From Pseudarthrobacter sp. fls2-241-R2A-127 (GTDB taxonomy: Bacteria > Actinomycetota > Actinomycetes > Actinomycetales > Micrococcaceae), in NCBI RefSeq assembly GCF_030209355.1, contig NZ_JARVSF010000002.1, forward strand, positions 186,001 through 250,000: a stretch of 64,000 bases of DNA, read 5' to 3'. Shown piece after piece: positions 18,401 to 25,057 of the stretch (its first letter is position 1; each line of letters begins with the position of its first letter). The notes beneath the pieces were generated by a model. The model searched no databases. It was not told the origin of the DNA and saw only the letters and a program-made list of their open reading frames with translations. Both the position numbers and the translations under genes were made by a program.

Positions 18401-18594
18401 TGGCCCTCAATGGGACGGCCACCTCGGCCACCCTGAACTGGACCGGCCTCGCTGAAGGTTCGTACCTTTCGCGGCTGAGCCTGGGCAGCAATGGCATCAA
18501 GACCTGGGTCAACGTGCAGGTGGGTTCCGGTTCTGCCCCGGCCCCGGCCGGCGCTCCCCAGATGGGCATGGCCCAGGCTGTTCCCGCAGCCTGA
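15463..18594 (+). CDS. Secreted subtilisin-like serine protease (S8 family)
   Basis: A 1043-residue secreted protease. Residues 1-40 are a signal peptide (basic start, hydrophobic core, cut near AMA-AP). An inhibitor-I9-type prodomain follows (YIVVLAGPAAAAY). The catalytic triad is Asp198 in VIDSGYAP, His299 in GSHGTHTA and Ser625 in SGTSMAAPHIAG; the long gap between His and Ser holds a PA domain (near residues 430-560). The C-terminal 400 residues contain beta-rich domains, including an Fn3-like segment and a PPC-like part. The layout matches plant and bacterial S8A proteases such as Vpr. I chose the GTG six bases after GGGAAAGGG rather than the TTG two codons earlier. A strong terminator follows; two SSI-like proteins are encoded next door. 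Confidence 0.93.
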   Translation: MKSTGKSPLRAGGLRKAAALAVGLPLLISPLAVVPAMAAPGGQSLVKAAANTKDGEFKDGRYIVVLAGPAAAAYEGGAAGLGATKPQQGRKLDAGSPNYKAYDAHLRQQQRDVAAAQGVAPAKQYTAALNGFAAELTAHQAAELSKDKRVLVVAPDVENKPDYTTTDFLKLTGPDGTWAKQFGGQANAGKGVVVGVIDSGYAPDNPFLQGEPLQPLQGAPQVGVPYRTGDGKIAMLKADGTTFEGECEKGQGTGAAFDGSLCNSKVIGARYFADSFLQYVAPGNRAPEEQISPVDVGSHGTHTATTAAGNANVEQVIDGASFGKSSGVAPAAKVSVYKVCWEDTSPDTGGCYSSSSVEAVDAAIKDGVDVLNYSISGNNNSTTDPVALAFLNAAAAGVFVSASAGNSGPTASTVNHASPWLTTVAASTFPSDLVGTVKVSDGSLYRGASIMKSEVADKPVVVAAAAAAPGAANANLCGPGTLDPAKVAGKVVVCDRGVVDRTAKSQEVLDKGGVGMILVNLTSSSEDADNHVIPTVHVNAPKSLELKSKLQANPALTVSLVKGDLTGLAPAPAPQIAGFSSRGPTLASGGDLLKPDISAPGVNVLAGVSTIGNHGDQFGFMSGTSMAAPHIAGFGALVLGKQPKWSPAMVKSAMMTTAYPLVNADGSPNTDPFQGGAGHIDSTRVLDPGLVYDSGIQDWLGFLNGQGVDTGSPQAGSIAARDLNLPSVALGSLVGEVQVKRKLTALVPGMYRPEVNMPGFNVNVEPKALNFAKAGQTREVTLTIRNISAPVGKFSTGSLTWKGPRTVTSPIAIRPVAAQIAPSFSFSSATGTGSGSMELVSGSDSPIAVGVEGLAPLSQTSITKTPGGYAPTNDAHNALVQVQVPAGSTFARLGIQAQSNDVDWDMVVYAPNGSGGLTATQVATASASEFLDLESPRAGTYYVVANLYATPDNGQATASVQAVSFAGDAGNLTVNPNPIVALNGTATSATLNWTGLAEGSYLSRLSLGSNGIKTWVNVQVGSGSAPAPAGAPQMGMAQAVPAA

Positions 18595-18617
18595 CCATCA
18601 ACGGGGCATTGGGGGGA

Positions 18618-18650
18618 GGGTCCCGGACGGTAACGTCCGGGACCCTTTTT
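18618..18650 (+). terminator. Strong Rho-independent terminator after the subtilase
   Basis: GGGTCCCGGACG and CGTCCGGGACCC form a perfect 12-bp stem around GTAA, followed by five T. It lies 23 bp past the stop and just before the stop of the convergent SSI-like gene. Confidence 0.92.
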
Positions 18651-18669
18651 CGTGCCGGGCCGCCGGCGG

Positions 18670-19002
18670 TCAGGCGGCGCTGCCACCCAGGAGGGGAGCC
18701 ATCGCGTTCCAGCGGGCGATCTCGCAGCCATCCGTCCGGGTGAAGACCGAATGGACCGGCCGTCCATGGAAGGTGCCGGAAACGACGGCAACCTGGGGTC
18801 CCCCATACTGCTGGGTGCACAGCCGGGGTGGTCCGGGCCGGGGGAAGAAGATGTCTTCCCCGAATTCCTCCACGGCCGCCAGCGCGGCCTCCGGTGCCGG
18901 CAGGGTGGTTCCGGCCGCCGGACTCCCGTCCTTCGCCACCAGCCGGAACACATACTCGGGAGCATCCGGGGTCTCCCGGACGCTGATGGCCAGGTCGATC
19001 AC
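18670..19002 (-). CDS. Subtilisin-inhibitor-like (SSI) domain protein, no signal peptide
   Basis: A 110-residue protein whose C-terminal half, LCTQQYGGPQVAVVSGTF and HSVFTRTDGCEIARWN, matches the SSI fold and the neighbouring SSI-like lipoprotein. Cys62 and Cys93 would form the disulfide around the reactive loop, but the first SSI disulfide pair is missing and there is no export signal. If it stays in the cytoplasm it is unlikely to work as a classic secreted inhibitor. It begins inside the end of the preceding gene (ATGA overlap) and is the last gene of a three-gene overlapping operon. The SSI call is by motif pattern only. Confidence 0.65.
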   Translation of the reverse strand: MIDLAISVRETPDAPEYVFRLVAKDGSPAAGTTLPAPEAALAAVEEFGEDIFFPRPGPPRLCTQQYGGPQVAVVSGTFHGRPVHSVFTRTDGCEIARWNAMAPLLGGSAA

Positions 19003-19940
19003 TTCTGCACTCCATCCGCGAGGGCGCCGAGGTCCAGCGCAAGCCTCTCCCGCAGCGCGGTTGCCTCCGCGGCAAAATTGCGCTGGTACTCAACGTAGGA
19101 AGCCTTGCCTTGTGGAGTTTCGATGGGAATGGCGGGGTAGCCCCACTCGGCGAGGTCGTAAGGTGAGGCCTGCATGTCCATGGCCCGGATGCGCCAGGAG
19201 AGTTCGAAGCAGTCCATGACCAGTTCGCTGGACAGTGCCGGCAGCAGCTTGTACGCCCATTTGTAGAGGTCCATGTTGGCGTGCAGGCAGCCCGGCTGTT
19301 CCATGTGGCGCTGCGACTCCCGGCTGGGTGAAAACTCGTTGAGCGGGATGGCATCGGGGGTGTAGAACCGGAAAGCGTCAAAATGGGTGCACCGGATCTT
19401 GTTGTCCTCCACCACCTTGTCCGTGCCCGCTGATCCAAGCCGCAGCTGCAGGTATTCGTGGCGGAGGTCGAACTTGTCCTGCCGGTAAACCATGGCCCAT
19501 TCATGCAGGCCGAAGCAGCCGAACTGTGCGGGCCGCGACGCTGTGCCGCGAAGGATCACCCCGGCGAATGCCACTGCTTCCTTACGGTCCGCAGGGAAGG
19601 CGGCCCGGTCGAAGGTGACAGCCGTGCTCCCCGCAGCCAGCCCCAGCGAGGCAAGCTCGCCGTCGTCGAGCGTCCGGTAGTGCTTCCATCCCTGCCGGGC
19701 GGCTGCCTGGCCGCCGGTGAGGACGACTCCGGCCCCCGGGTGCCAACGCTTCAACTGGCCCGGCTTCTGGGTGTAGTAGGTGAAAAGGAAATCCTCCACC
19801 GGGTGCTTCTGCCCCGCCGACCGGCGGGCAAGGTAAGGATCGGCGTAGCGGCTGACGCGCTGCAGGTGGTCTTCCTCCCGGATCTGCGCGCTGTCCTCCG
19901 CCAGCAGGCTAAGAAGCTCCACCGGCGGCACCGAGCACAT
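18999..19940 (-). CDS. Conserved protein of the type annotated as 3-methyladenine DNA glycosylase
   Basis: A protein of about 313 residues. Sequences with this pattern (HPVEDFLFTYYTQKPGQLKR, then RWHPGAGVVL, and KASYVEYQRNFAAEATALRE at the C-terminus) are common in actinobacteria and are usually labelled 3-methyladenine DNA glycosylase, a label I could not confirm: no helix-hairpin-helix or catalytic Asp is obvious. Several His and Cys residues (TRPAQFGCFGLHEW, KIRCTHFDAF, CLHANMDLY) could bind metal. The start is the ATG before CSVPPVE, or a GTG three codons later; both lie inside the SSI-like lipoprotein gene. It also overlaps the gene downstream, so all three are translationally linked. 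Confidence 0.55.
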   Translation of the reverse strand: MCSVPPVELLSLLAEDSAQIREEDHLQRVSRYADPYLARRSAGQKHPVEDFLFTYYTQKPGQLKRWHPGAGVVLTGGQAAARQGWKHYRTLDDGELASLGLAAGSTAVTFDRAAFPADRKEAVAFAGVILRGTASRPAQFGCFGLHEWAMVYRQDKFDLRHEYLQLRLGSAGTDKVVEDNKIRCTHFDAFRFYTPDAIPLNEFSPSRESQRHMEQPGCLHANMDLYKWAYKLLPALSSELVMDCFELSWRIRAMDMQASPYDLAEWGYPAIPIETPQGKASYVEYQRNFAAEATALRERLALDLGALADGVQK

Positions 19941-20427
19941 CCTTGGCGGCGTCCCACGCACTGATTTCGCATCCGTTGGTCCGGGCGAAGGAGGAGTCGA
20001 CGGCGACCCCATCGACTGACCCCGTCACAGTCGCTTTCTGTGGCCCGCCGTACTGCTGGGTGCAGGCCCGGTCGCTTCCCGGTGCGGCCGGAGCCACGAT
20101 TGCCGGGTTTGCCTTGAGGGCCGCACAGGCAGCAGCAGGATCAGGGTGGCTGCTTTTCGCGGCGGGGGTTCCGGAGGTGCAGAGCAACGTGAAGTTGAGT
20201 TCGGGTGAGCCGCCCGACGGCACCACGGTGATGGCAAGCTCGGCGTTTCCTTGCCCGGGCCCGTTGCTGGGGCGGGAGGTTGCCGGAGCGGTGGCCGTAG
20301 CCGGGGTTTCAGTACCGGGGGAGGGGGCGGAGGGGGAACTGCCGGACGCTGAGGGCCCGCCGCTGCAGCCGGAGAGCAGCCCGGCGCTCATGGCCAGGAC
20401 AACTGCGACCAACCGTGGGTTACGCAT
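19909..20427 (-). CDS. Lipoprotein with subtilisin-inhibitor-like (SSI) domain
   Basis: A 172-residue lipoprotein: a short basic start, a hydrophobic stretch, and the lipobox LLSGC with Cys21. A Ser/Pro/Thr linker (residues 22-60) leads to an SSI-like domain with four cysteines in the SSI arrangement: Cys83-Cys101 and Cys122-Cys153. In Streptomyces SSI the reactive bond follows Met in CPMVYDP; the equivalent loop here is CTQQYGGP, which puts Gln124 at the P1 position. It would sit on the outer face of the membrane and could restrain the secreted subtilase whose gene is convergent. The alignment is by eye and inhibition is inferred. Confidence 0.7.
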   Translation of the reverse strand: MRNPRLVAVVLAMSAGLLSGCSGGPSASGSSPSAPSPGTETPATATAPATSRPSNGPGQGNAELAITVVPSGGSPELNFTLLCTSGTPAAKSSHPDPAAACAALKANPAIVAPAAPGSDRACTQQYGGPQKATVTGSVDGVAVDSSFARTNGCEISAWDAAKDVLGAAGGAS

Positions 20428-20511
20428 CAGGCCACCTTCCCTTCGTCATGCAATTCTAGTCGCCCGTGTTGCGCGAACCCGTTGCCGGCGGAGCCCCGCG
20501 GCAGCGTCCAG

Positions 20512-20979
20512 TCAGCGGATGCCCTCCGACGTGGCGGCGATCAGTCCCATCATGGAGGCGTGCAGTTCCGTCACCTGTTCCCGGGTGAGGCCCAGCCGTT
20601 CCATCATGGTCCCCGGGACCTGCAGGGCCTGTGTCCGGAGCGCCCTTCCTTCGGGCGTCAGGGCCACGGCGAGGGCGCGTTCGTTGCCCTCCGCGCGTCC
20701 CCGGGTAATCAGGCCTGCCGCCTCGAGCCTGCGCAGGAGCGGAGAGATGGTGGCCGGCTCCTGGGCCAAAGCCTCGCTGATGTTCCGTACGGTGCGCGGA
20801 CTGGTTTCCCACAGGCACAGCATCACCAAGTACTGCGGGTGGGTGAGGTTGAGCTTTTCCAGCACAGGCTTGTAGGCGCCCACCACGCTGCGGGCGGCTA
20901 CCGTCAGGGCAAAGCACAGCTGATGTTCCAAGAGGAGGTCTTCATCCTGGACGGCATCGACGGGAGGTGTGGCGGTCAT
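20512..20979 (-). CDS. ohrR: MarR-family regulator, OhrR-like
   Basis: A 155-residue winged-helix regulator. The N-terminal LLLEHQLCFALTVAARSVVG contains Cys22, which matches the peroxide-reactive cysteine of OhrR, and LNLTHPQYLVMLCLWE follows as in OhrR proteins. The wing region is EPATISPLLRRLEAAGLITR. OhrR represses organic-hydroperoxide resistance genes until the cysteine is oxidised. No ohr gene is beside it; the divergent neighbour encodes a mini-protein of unknown role. A perfect dyad lies between them. Family assignment is firm and the OhrR sub-assignment likely. Confidence 0.8.
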   Translation of the reverse strand: MTATPPVDAVQDEDLLLEHQLCFALTVAARSVVGAYKPVLEKLNLTHPQYLVMLCLWETSPRTVRNISEALAQEPATISPLLRRLEAAGLITRGRAEGNERALAVALTPEGRALRTQALQVPGTMMERLGLTREQVTELHASMMGLIAATSEGIR

Positions 20980-20994
20980 GGCTTCCTTCCATTG

Positions 20995-21018
20995 TTAGTG
21001 CACTAATAATTAGTGTAC
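20995..21018. promoter_or_regulatory. Operator-like dyad between ohrR-like gene and mini-protein gene
   Basis: TTAGTGCACTAA is a perfect 12-bp palindrome, followed by TAATTAGTGTAC, a partial second copy of the same half-site. TAATAAT within it could be a -10 element. The position, 15 bp from the regulator start, suggests autoregulation and control of the divergent gene. Confidence 0.65.
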
Positions 21019-21055
21019 ATTTATTGGACACGAGCAGTACATGGAAGGAACGTTC

Positions 21056-21298
21056 ATGGGCAGGGACAGGTCCGGGGACAAAGGCAACGCCTCCCAGCGC
21101 TTCATGCGCGCCACGGGAAAGCTCAGGGCTGTTTTCGGCCCGGCCAACCGCTCCGCGCTGGCGCACGACATGACAGAGGAAAACCGCCGGCTGCTGGCGC
21201 AGCGCCAGGCGGAGACCCAGCAGTGGGAGACCATTACCAGGCCGGACGGCAGCACCTACGTGGTACCCAGGAACCCTGAGGACCGCTCCCTGCGTTAG
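21056..21298 (+). CDS. Mini-protein with LRxxFGPAxR motif (paralogue 1)
   Basis: An 80-residue cytoplasmic protein I do not recognise. RFMRATGKLRAVFGPANRS near the N-terminus and the C-terminal TITRPDGSTYVVPRNPE resemble the next gene's product (GLTERLRFFFGPATRLD and TDSTGHHYAVRRED). The start is the second ATG: the first, five codons upstream, itself lies in the GGAAGGA ribosome-binding site. It is divergent from the OhrR-like gene with the dyad between, so peroxide control is possible but unproven. Confidence 0.65.
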   Translation: MGRDRSGDKGNASQRFMRATGKLRAVFGPANRSALAHDMTEENRRLLAQRQAETQQWETITRPDGSTYVVPRNPEDRSLR

Positions 21299-21415
21299 CC
21301 GTTCCACCCGTGCGGACAGGCGCCTTTTTCCGGCCCCGGGATTAGAATGAGGGCACTGTTTCCGGTCGGAAGCAGTAGCACTTTCCCCCGAGGTTCGGGA
21401 AGGGGGTGGAAAACA

Positions 21416-21625
21416 GTGGCACATGTCCTCAGTGGTTTCATGGGCCTGACCGAGAGGCTCCGCTTCTTCTTCGGCCCCGCCACCCGGCTGGATGCCGACA
21501 CGCCCGTGGTGCACAAACACGACGAATTTGAACAGGCCTCCGAAGAGGATCTTTCGCATTTCGTGGTGGAAACCGATTCAACCGGCCATCACTACGCCGT
21601 GCGCCGGGAAGACCTGGACCGGTAG
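21416..21625 (+). CDS. Mini-protein with LRxxFGPAxR motif (paralogue 2)
   Basis: A 69-residue protein starting at GTG, with AAGGGGGTGG upstream. It shares the core LRFFFGPATR and the end pattern HHYAVRREDL with the preceding mini-protein, while the middle is acidic (KHDEFEQASEEDLSHF). No family is known to me. About 115 bp separate the genes, so they may have separate promoters. A perfect bidirectional terminator follows. Confidence 0.65.
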   Translation: MAHVLSGFMGLTERLRFFFGPATRLDADTPVVHKHDEFEQASEEDLSHFVVETDSTGHHYAVRREDLDR

Positions 21626-21632
21626 TCCCCAT

Positions 21633-21684
21633 ACAGAAAAGCCCGGCTGCCGTTACCTTCGTAACGGCAGCCGGGCTTTTCTGT
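21633..21684. terminator. Bidirectional terminator between the mini-protein and aspartate kinase genes
   Basis: A perfect 24-bp stem, beginning ACAGAAAAGCCCGGCTGCCG, around a CTTC loop. A-tract and T-tract sit on both sides, so it serves both convergent genes. Confidence 0.95.
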
Positions 21685-21690
21685 GCCTGC

Positions 21691-23049
21691 TCAGCGGCCG
21701 GTGCCGCCGTAAACGGTTGCTTCGCTTTCGCTGTCCAGGCCGAACGCCTGGTGGATCACGCGCACGGCCTCGTCCAGCAGGTCGGCGTGGGTTACCACCG
21801 AGATGCGGATTTCAGAGGTGGAGATCATGTTGATGTTGATGCCGGCGTCGGACAGGGCCTTGAAGAACGTTGCCGAAACGCCGGGGTGCGAGCGCATGCC
21901 GGCGCCGATCAGGGACAGCTTGCCGATCTGTTCGTTGTATTCGATGGCCTCAAACCCGATTTGGTCCTGCGCCGCGTGGAGGGCGGCCAGGGCATCGGCA
22001 CCCTCGACGATGGGCAGGGTAAAGGAGATGTCGGTTTTGCCCGTGCCGTGGGTGGAAACGTTCTGGACGATCATGTCAATGTTTGAGTGGGCGTCGGCGA
22101 TGACCTGGAAGATCGCCGCGGCCTTGCCGGGAATGTCGGGAACGCCGACCACGGTGACCTTCGCTTCGGAACGGTCGTGCGCAACGCCGGAGATGATTGG
22201 CTGCTCCAAGGCAACTCCCTCTTGAGTGGTGATCTTGTCGTCGGCGCCGGGAATGACCCAGGTGCCTTCGTGCTGGCTGAATGAGGAACGGACATGCAGC
22301 GGCACGCCGAACCGGCGGGCATACTCCACGCAGCGCAGGTGCAGGATCTTTGCGCCCGAGGCGGCGAGTTCCAGCATCTCCTCGCTCGATATGGTGTCGA
22401 TCTTCTGGGCTGAAGGGACAACACGCGGATCGGCGGTGTAAATGCCGTCGACGTCGGTGTAGATCTCGCACACGTCCGCTTCGAGGGCCGCTGCGAGTGC
22501 CACGGCCGTCGTGTCTGAGCCGCCACGGCCCAACGTGGTGATTTCGTTGGTGGCCCGGCTCATGCCCTGGAAACCGGCAACAATGGCGATGTTGCCCTTG
22601 TCCAGTGCCGTGCGGATACGATGCGGGTCGACGTCGATAATCCGGGCCTTGCCGTGGATGCCGTCGGTGATCATGCCGGCCTGGGATCCGGTGAAGGATT
22701 GTGCGGATGCGCCGAGCTTGTTGATGGCCATGGCCAGCAGCGCCATGGAGATGCGCTCGCCAGCGGAGAGGAGCATGTCCATTTCGCGGGCGGGGGCGGA
22801 ATCTGTCACCTGCGCGGCGAGGTCCAGGAGTTCGTCGGTCGTGTCGCCCATTGCCGAGACGACCACCACTACCTCGTTGCCGGCGTCCTGGGCATCGACG
22901 ACGCGCTTGGCCACGCGTTTGATCCCTTCGGCGTCCGCCACGGAGGAACCGCCGAATTTCTGCACGATGAGCTGTTTGGTCACCGCGCCGGCGGCGGGCG
23001 CCACCTGCGGCTGGGTTGCGTTGTGCAGTTCGGTAGTGGGCGTACTCAT
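21691..23049 (-). CDS. lysC: Aspartate kinase
   Basis: A 452-residue aspartokinase, the first enzyme of the lysine/threonine/methionine branch. The kinase domain starts with [20 protein letters not shown], with [18 protein letters not shown] and [15 protein letters not shown]; two ACT regulatory domains occupy residues 290-450 ([20 protein letters not shown] and [20 protein letters not shown]). The first 24 residues are a non-conserved extension. In corynebacteria lysC is followed by asd; here a terminator follows at once, so asd is elsewhere. A regulatory beta subunit from an internal start, as in relatives, is possible but was not located. Confidence 0.96.
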   Translation of the reverse strand: MSTPTTELHNATQPQVAPAAGAVTKQLIVQKFGGSSVADAEGIKRVAKRVVDAQDAGNEVVVVVSAMGDTTDELLDLAAQVTDSAPAREMDMLLSAGERISMALLAMAINKLGASAQSFTGSQAGMITDGIHGKARIIDVDPHRIRTALDKGNIAIVAGFQGMSRATNEITTLGRGGSDTTAVALAAALEADVCEIYTDVDGIYTADPRVVPSAQKIDTISSEEMLELAASGAKILHLRCVEYARRFGVPLHVRSSFSQHEGTWVIPGADDKITTQEGVALEQPIISGVAHDRSEAKVTVVGVPDIPGKAAAIFQVIADAHSNIDMIVQNVSTHGTGKTDISFTLPIVEGADALAALHAAQDQIGFEAIEYNEQIGKLSLIGAGMRSHPGVSATFFKALSDAGININMISTSEIRISVVTHADLLDEAVRVIHQAFGLDSESEATVYGGTGR

Positions 23050-23254
23050 GCGCGTACCTTCATCGGATCAGTTGGAGTTTTGGAGGCCATGAAGCCTGGC
23101 GGCGAGACTTCCTCCGACAGTTTATCGCCGTGCCCGAACGGACGTTGAATTATGACCACATACCGGCCCACGATAGGACTAGCGTGAACCAGATGGCGGC
23201 GGGCAGGCCGGACACCGCTGCGTGGGGGCCTATCCGGGGAAAGGCAGTCCGCAC

Positions 23255-24418
23255 GTGGCTGACGATTGGCACCTCCCTGATCCGCAACTGCCCGGGCCAT
23301 ACTTCGAACCAATAGGACAGGACGCCGGCGGCCTGCAACCTGGAGGCGACGACGGGGTTGAATCCACGGCCGGTCCGGTGTTCGGACCGGCGATCCGGGC
23401 AGCCGCACTGGACTGGTGGTGGACAGTGCGTACGTTGCGCTTCTGGTCATTCACCTTGGGCTCCGCCCTCGCCATGGCGATTGTTGTTGGGACGCTTGCC
23501 TTGCTGCCCCGGAGTACCGACGGGGCCGCCGAACCGACGCCCGCGGCAGCCTACCTGCTCGCGCTCCTGCTGTTCCCGGCCGTATCAGCGTTCGTGGCCA
23601 TGCATTGGGGTGTGGCCTGTTGGCGCCCGCCCAGGGGACAGGAGCAGGCCGCCAGCTTGGTGATACCGATCTTTGCTTCGATCATGCGCAGCCTGGTATT
23701 CGCGGCGCTCATCCTGGCCGCACTGCTGATACAGGCAGCGATGGCCGGGCAGTCTGCAGCTCTGGCAGCGGTTTCCGCGGTGGTGGCGGCAATGGAGGCC
23801 ATCCTCTTCAGCGGGATGGGGGCGTCCGTGGCGTCCATGGCCGGGAAAAGGGGCTGGGCGGCGGCTCTGGGCTGGTTCGTGGCCATCTTCCTGGTAGCCG
23901 GCGGTGTGGGGACCTGCATCCTGTTGCTCCCCGCTGTCCGTTCAGAGGAACCAGTAACCGTGGCCATGAATGTGCAACAGGCGCCGGACGGGACCTTCCT
24001 GGCGTATGAATGCTCCACCGTTTCGGCTGGAACCACGGAAACTTACCGGACCGAGCGCATTATGTGGCTGGCCGCCTCAAGCCCCGCCGTGGTGTTCCTT
24101 ATGCTGGCCGCGGAGCAGGACGCCGGGAGGGAATCCCTCGGCTGGCTCTCGTCCAGGCTGCAGGAAGCAGCCGACGGCACCCAGGTGCCCTGCGTTAACG
24201 GAGTACCCCTGGGCCGGGAGGCAACGCACACGCCTTTGGGTGCTGCAGGCCTCCTGATCCAGGGCGGCCTTGCCGGTGTGCTGGTGGCTGGAGCCCGGGT
24301 GGCCTCCTGGCGGCGCCGCCTTGGGCAGCGGAATCCGGCGGTGCGCGATGCTGCAGCGGGCGGGCCTGCCGTCAGGCCAGGGCGTTTCGACGGCCTTCGA
24401 AGGCCCGGCCCAATGTGA
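23255..24418 (+). CDS. Multi-pass membrane protein, hypothetical
   Basis: A 387-residue protein of unknown family. After about 65 soluble residues there are roughly six hydrophobic helices: [59 protein letters not shown], a following Ala-rich segment, [19 protein letters not shown], and one near the C-terminus ([20 protein letters not shown]). Two cysteine-containing outer loops are visible. The GTG before ADDWHL was chosen because GGGGAAAGG lies ten bases upstream; another GTG eleven codons earlier is possible. Its end overlaps the end of convergent recR by 47 bp, so its last residues may be less constrained. Confidence 0.6.
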   Translation: MADDWHLPDPQLPGPYFEPIGQDAGGLQPGGDDGVESTAGPVFGPAIRAAALDWWWTVRTLRFWSFTLGSALAMAIVVGTLALLPRSTDGAAEPTPAAAYLLALLLFPAVSAFVAMHWGVACWRPPRGQEQAASLVIPIFASIMRSLVFAALILAALLIQAAMAGQSAALAAVSAVVAAMEAILFSGMGASVASMAGKRGWAAALGWFVAIFLVAGGVGTCILLLPAVRSEEPVTVAMNVQQAPDGTFLAYECSTVSAGTTETYRTERIMWLAASSPAVVFLMLAAEQDAGRESLGWLSSRLQEAADGTQVPCVNGVPLGREATHTPLGAAGLLIQGGLAGVLVAGARVASWRRRLGQRNPAVRDAAAGGPAVRPGRFDGLRRPGPM

Positions 24419-24971
24419 CTTCGTCCGCGTATTCGAGGTCCCCGCCCACCGGAAGGCCGGACGCCAGGCGGGTGACCGTGATGCCGATCGTCTTGAGCAT
24501 CCGGGCAAGGTACGTTGCCGTGGCCTCGCCCTCAAGGTTCGGGTCCGTGGCGATGATGACTTCCTGGATGGCGCCGTCGTTCAGCCGGGTCAGCAGTTCG
24601 CGGATCCGCAGTTGCTCCGGACCGATGCCGGCAATGGGATTGATCGCACCGCCAAGGACGTGATAGCGGCCGCGGAAGGACCGGGTGCGTTCCACGGCCA
24701 GGACGTCCTTGGACTCCTCCACCACGCAGATCAAGGCGGGATCCCTGCGCGGGTCCCGGCAAATGTTGCAGAGCTCCTGCTCGGTGACGTTGCCGCAGAC
24801 CGTGCAGAACTTGACCCTCTCCTTGACCGTGGTGATGGCCTCGACCAGCCGCTTCATATCCTGGGGATCGGCTTCAAGGATGTGGAACGCGAGCCGTTGC
24901 GCCGACTTGGGTCCCACCCCCGGAAGGCGTCCGAGCTCGTCAATCAGCTCCTGGACAGCACCTTCGTACAC
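24372..24971 (-). CDS. recR: Recombination mediator RecR
   Basis: A 199-residue RecR of standard length. It acts with RecO/RecF to load RecA on gapped [23 protein letters not shown] is the helix-hairpin-helix, [16 protein letters not shown] the four-cysteine zinc finger, and [14 protein letters not shown] with [20 protein letters not shown] the TOPRIM domain. It lies 86 bp downstream of dnaX in the conserved dnaX-recR order; YbaB, often between them, is absent. The aspartokinase gene that often follows in actinobacteria lies 1.4 kb away beyond the membrane-protein gene. Confidence 0.97.
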   Translation of the reverse strand: MYEGAVQELIDELGRLPGVGPKSAQRLAFHILEADPQDMKRLVEAITTVKERVKFCTVCGNVTEQELCNICRDPRRDPALICVVEESKDVLAVERTRSFRGRYHVLGGAINPIAGIGPEQLRIRELLTRLNDGAIQEVIIATDPNLEGEATATYLARMLKTIGITVTRLASGLPVGGDLEYADEVTLGRAFEGRRNALA

Positions 24972-25057
24972 AATTCCCTCTTTAGTTCGATGTGGATGGC
25001 GGGCAAGTCACGGCAGGCCGCCACGTGCGGACCAGCGGTCTGTGGCGGTGCGGCCGG

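Noticed and set aside
23222..23254. Earlier GTG start for the membrane protein gene
   Set aside because: The later GTG has a better-spaced GGGGAAAGG site, although the earlier one cannot be excluded.
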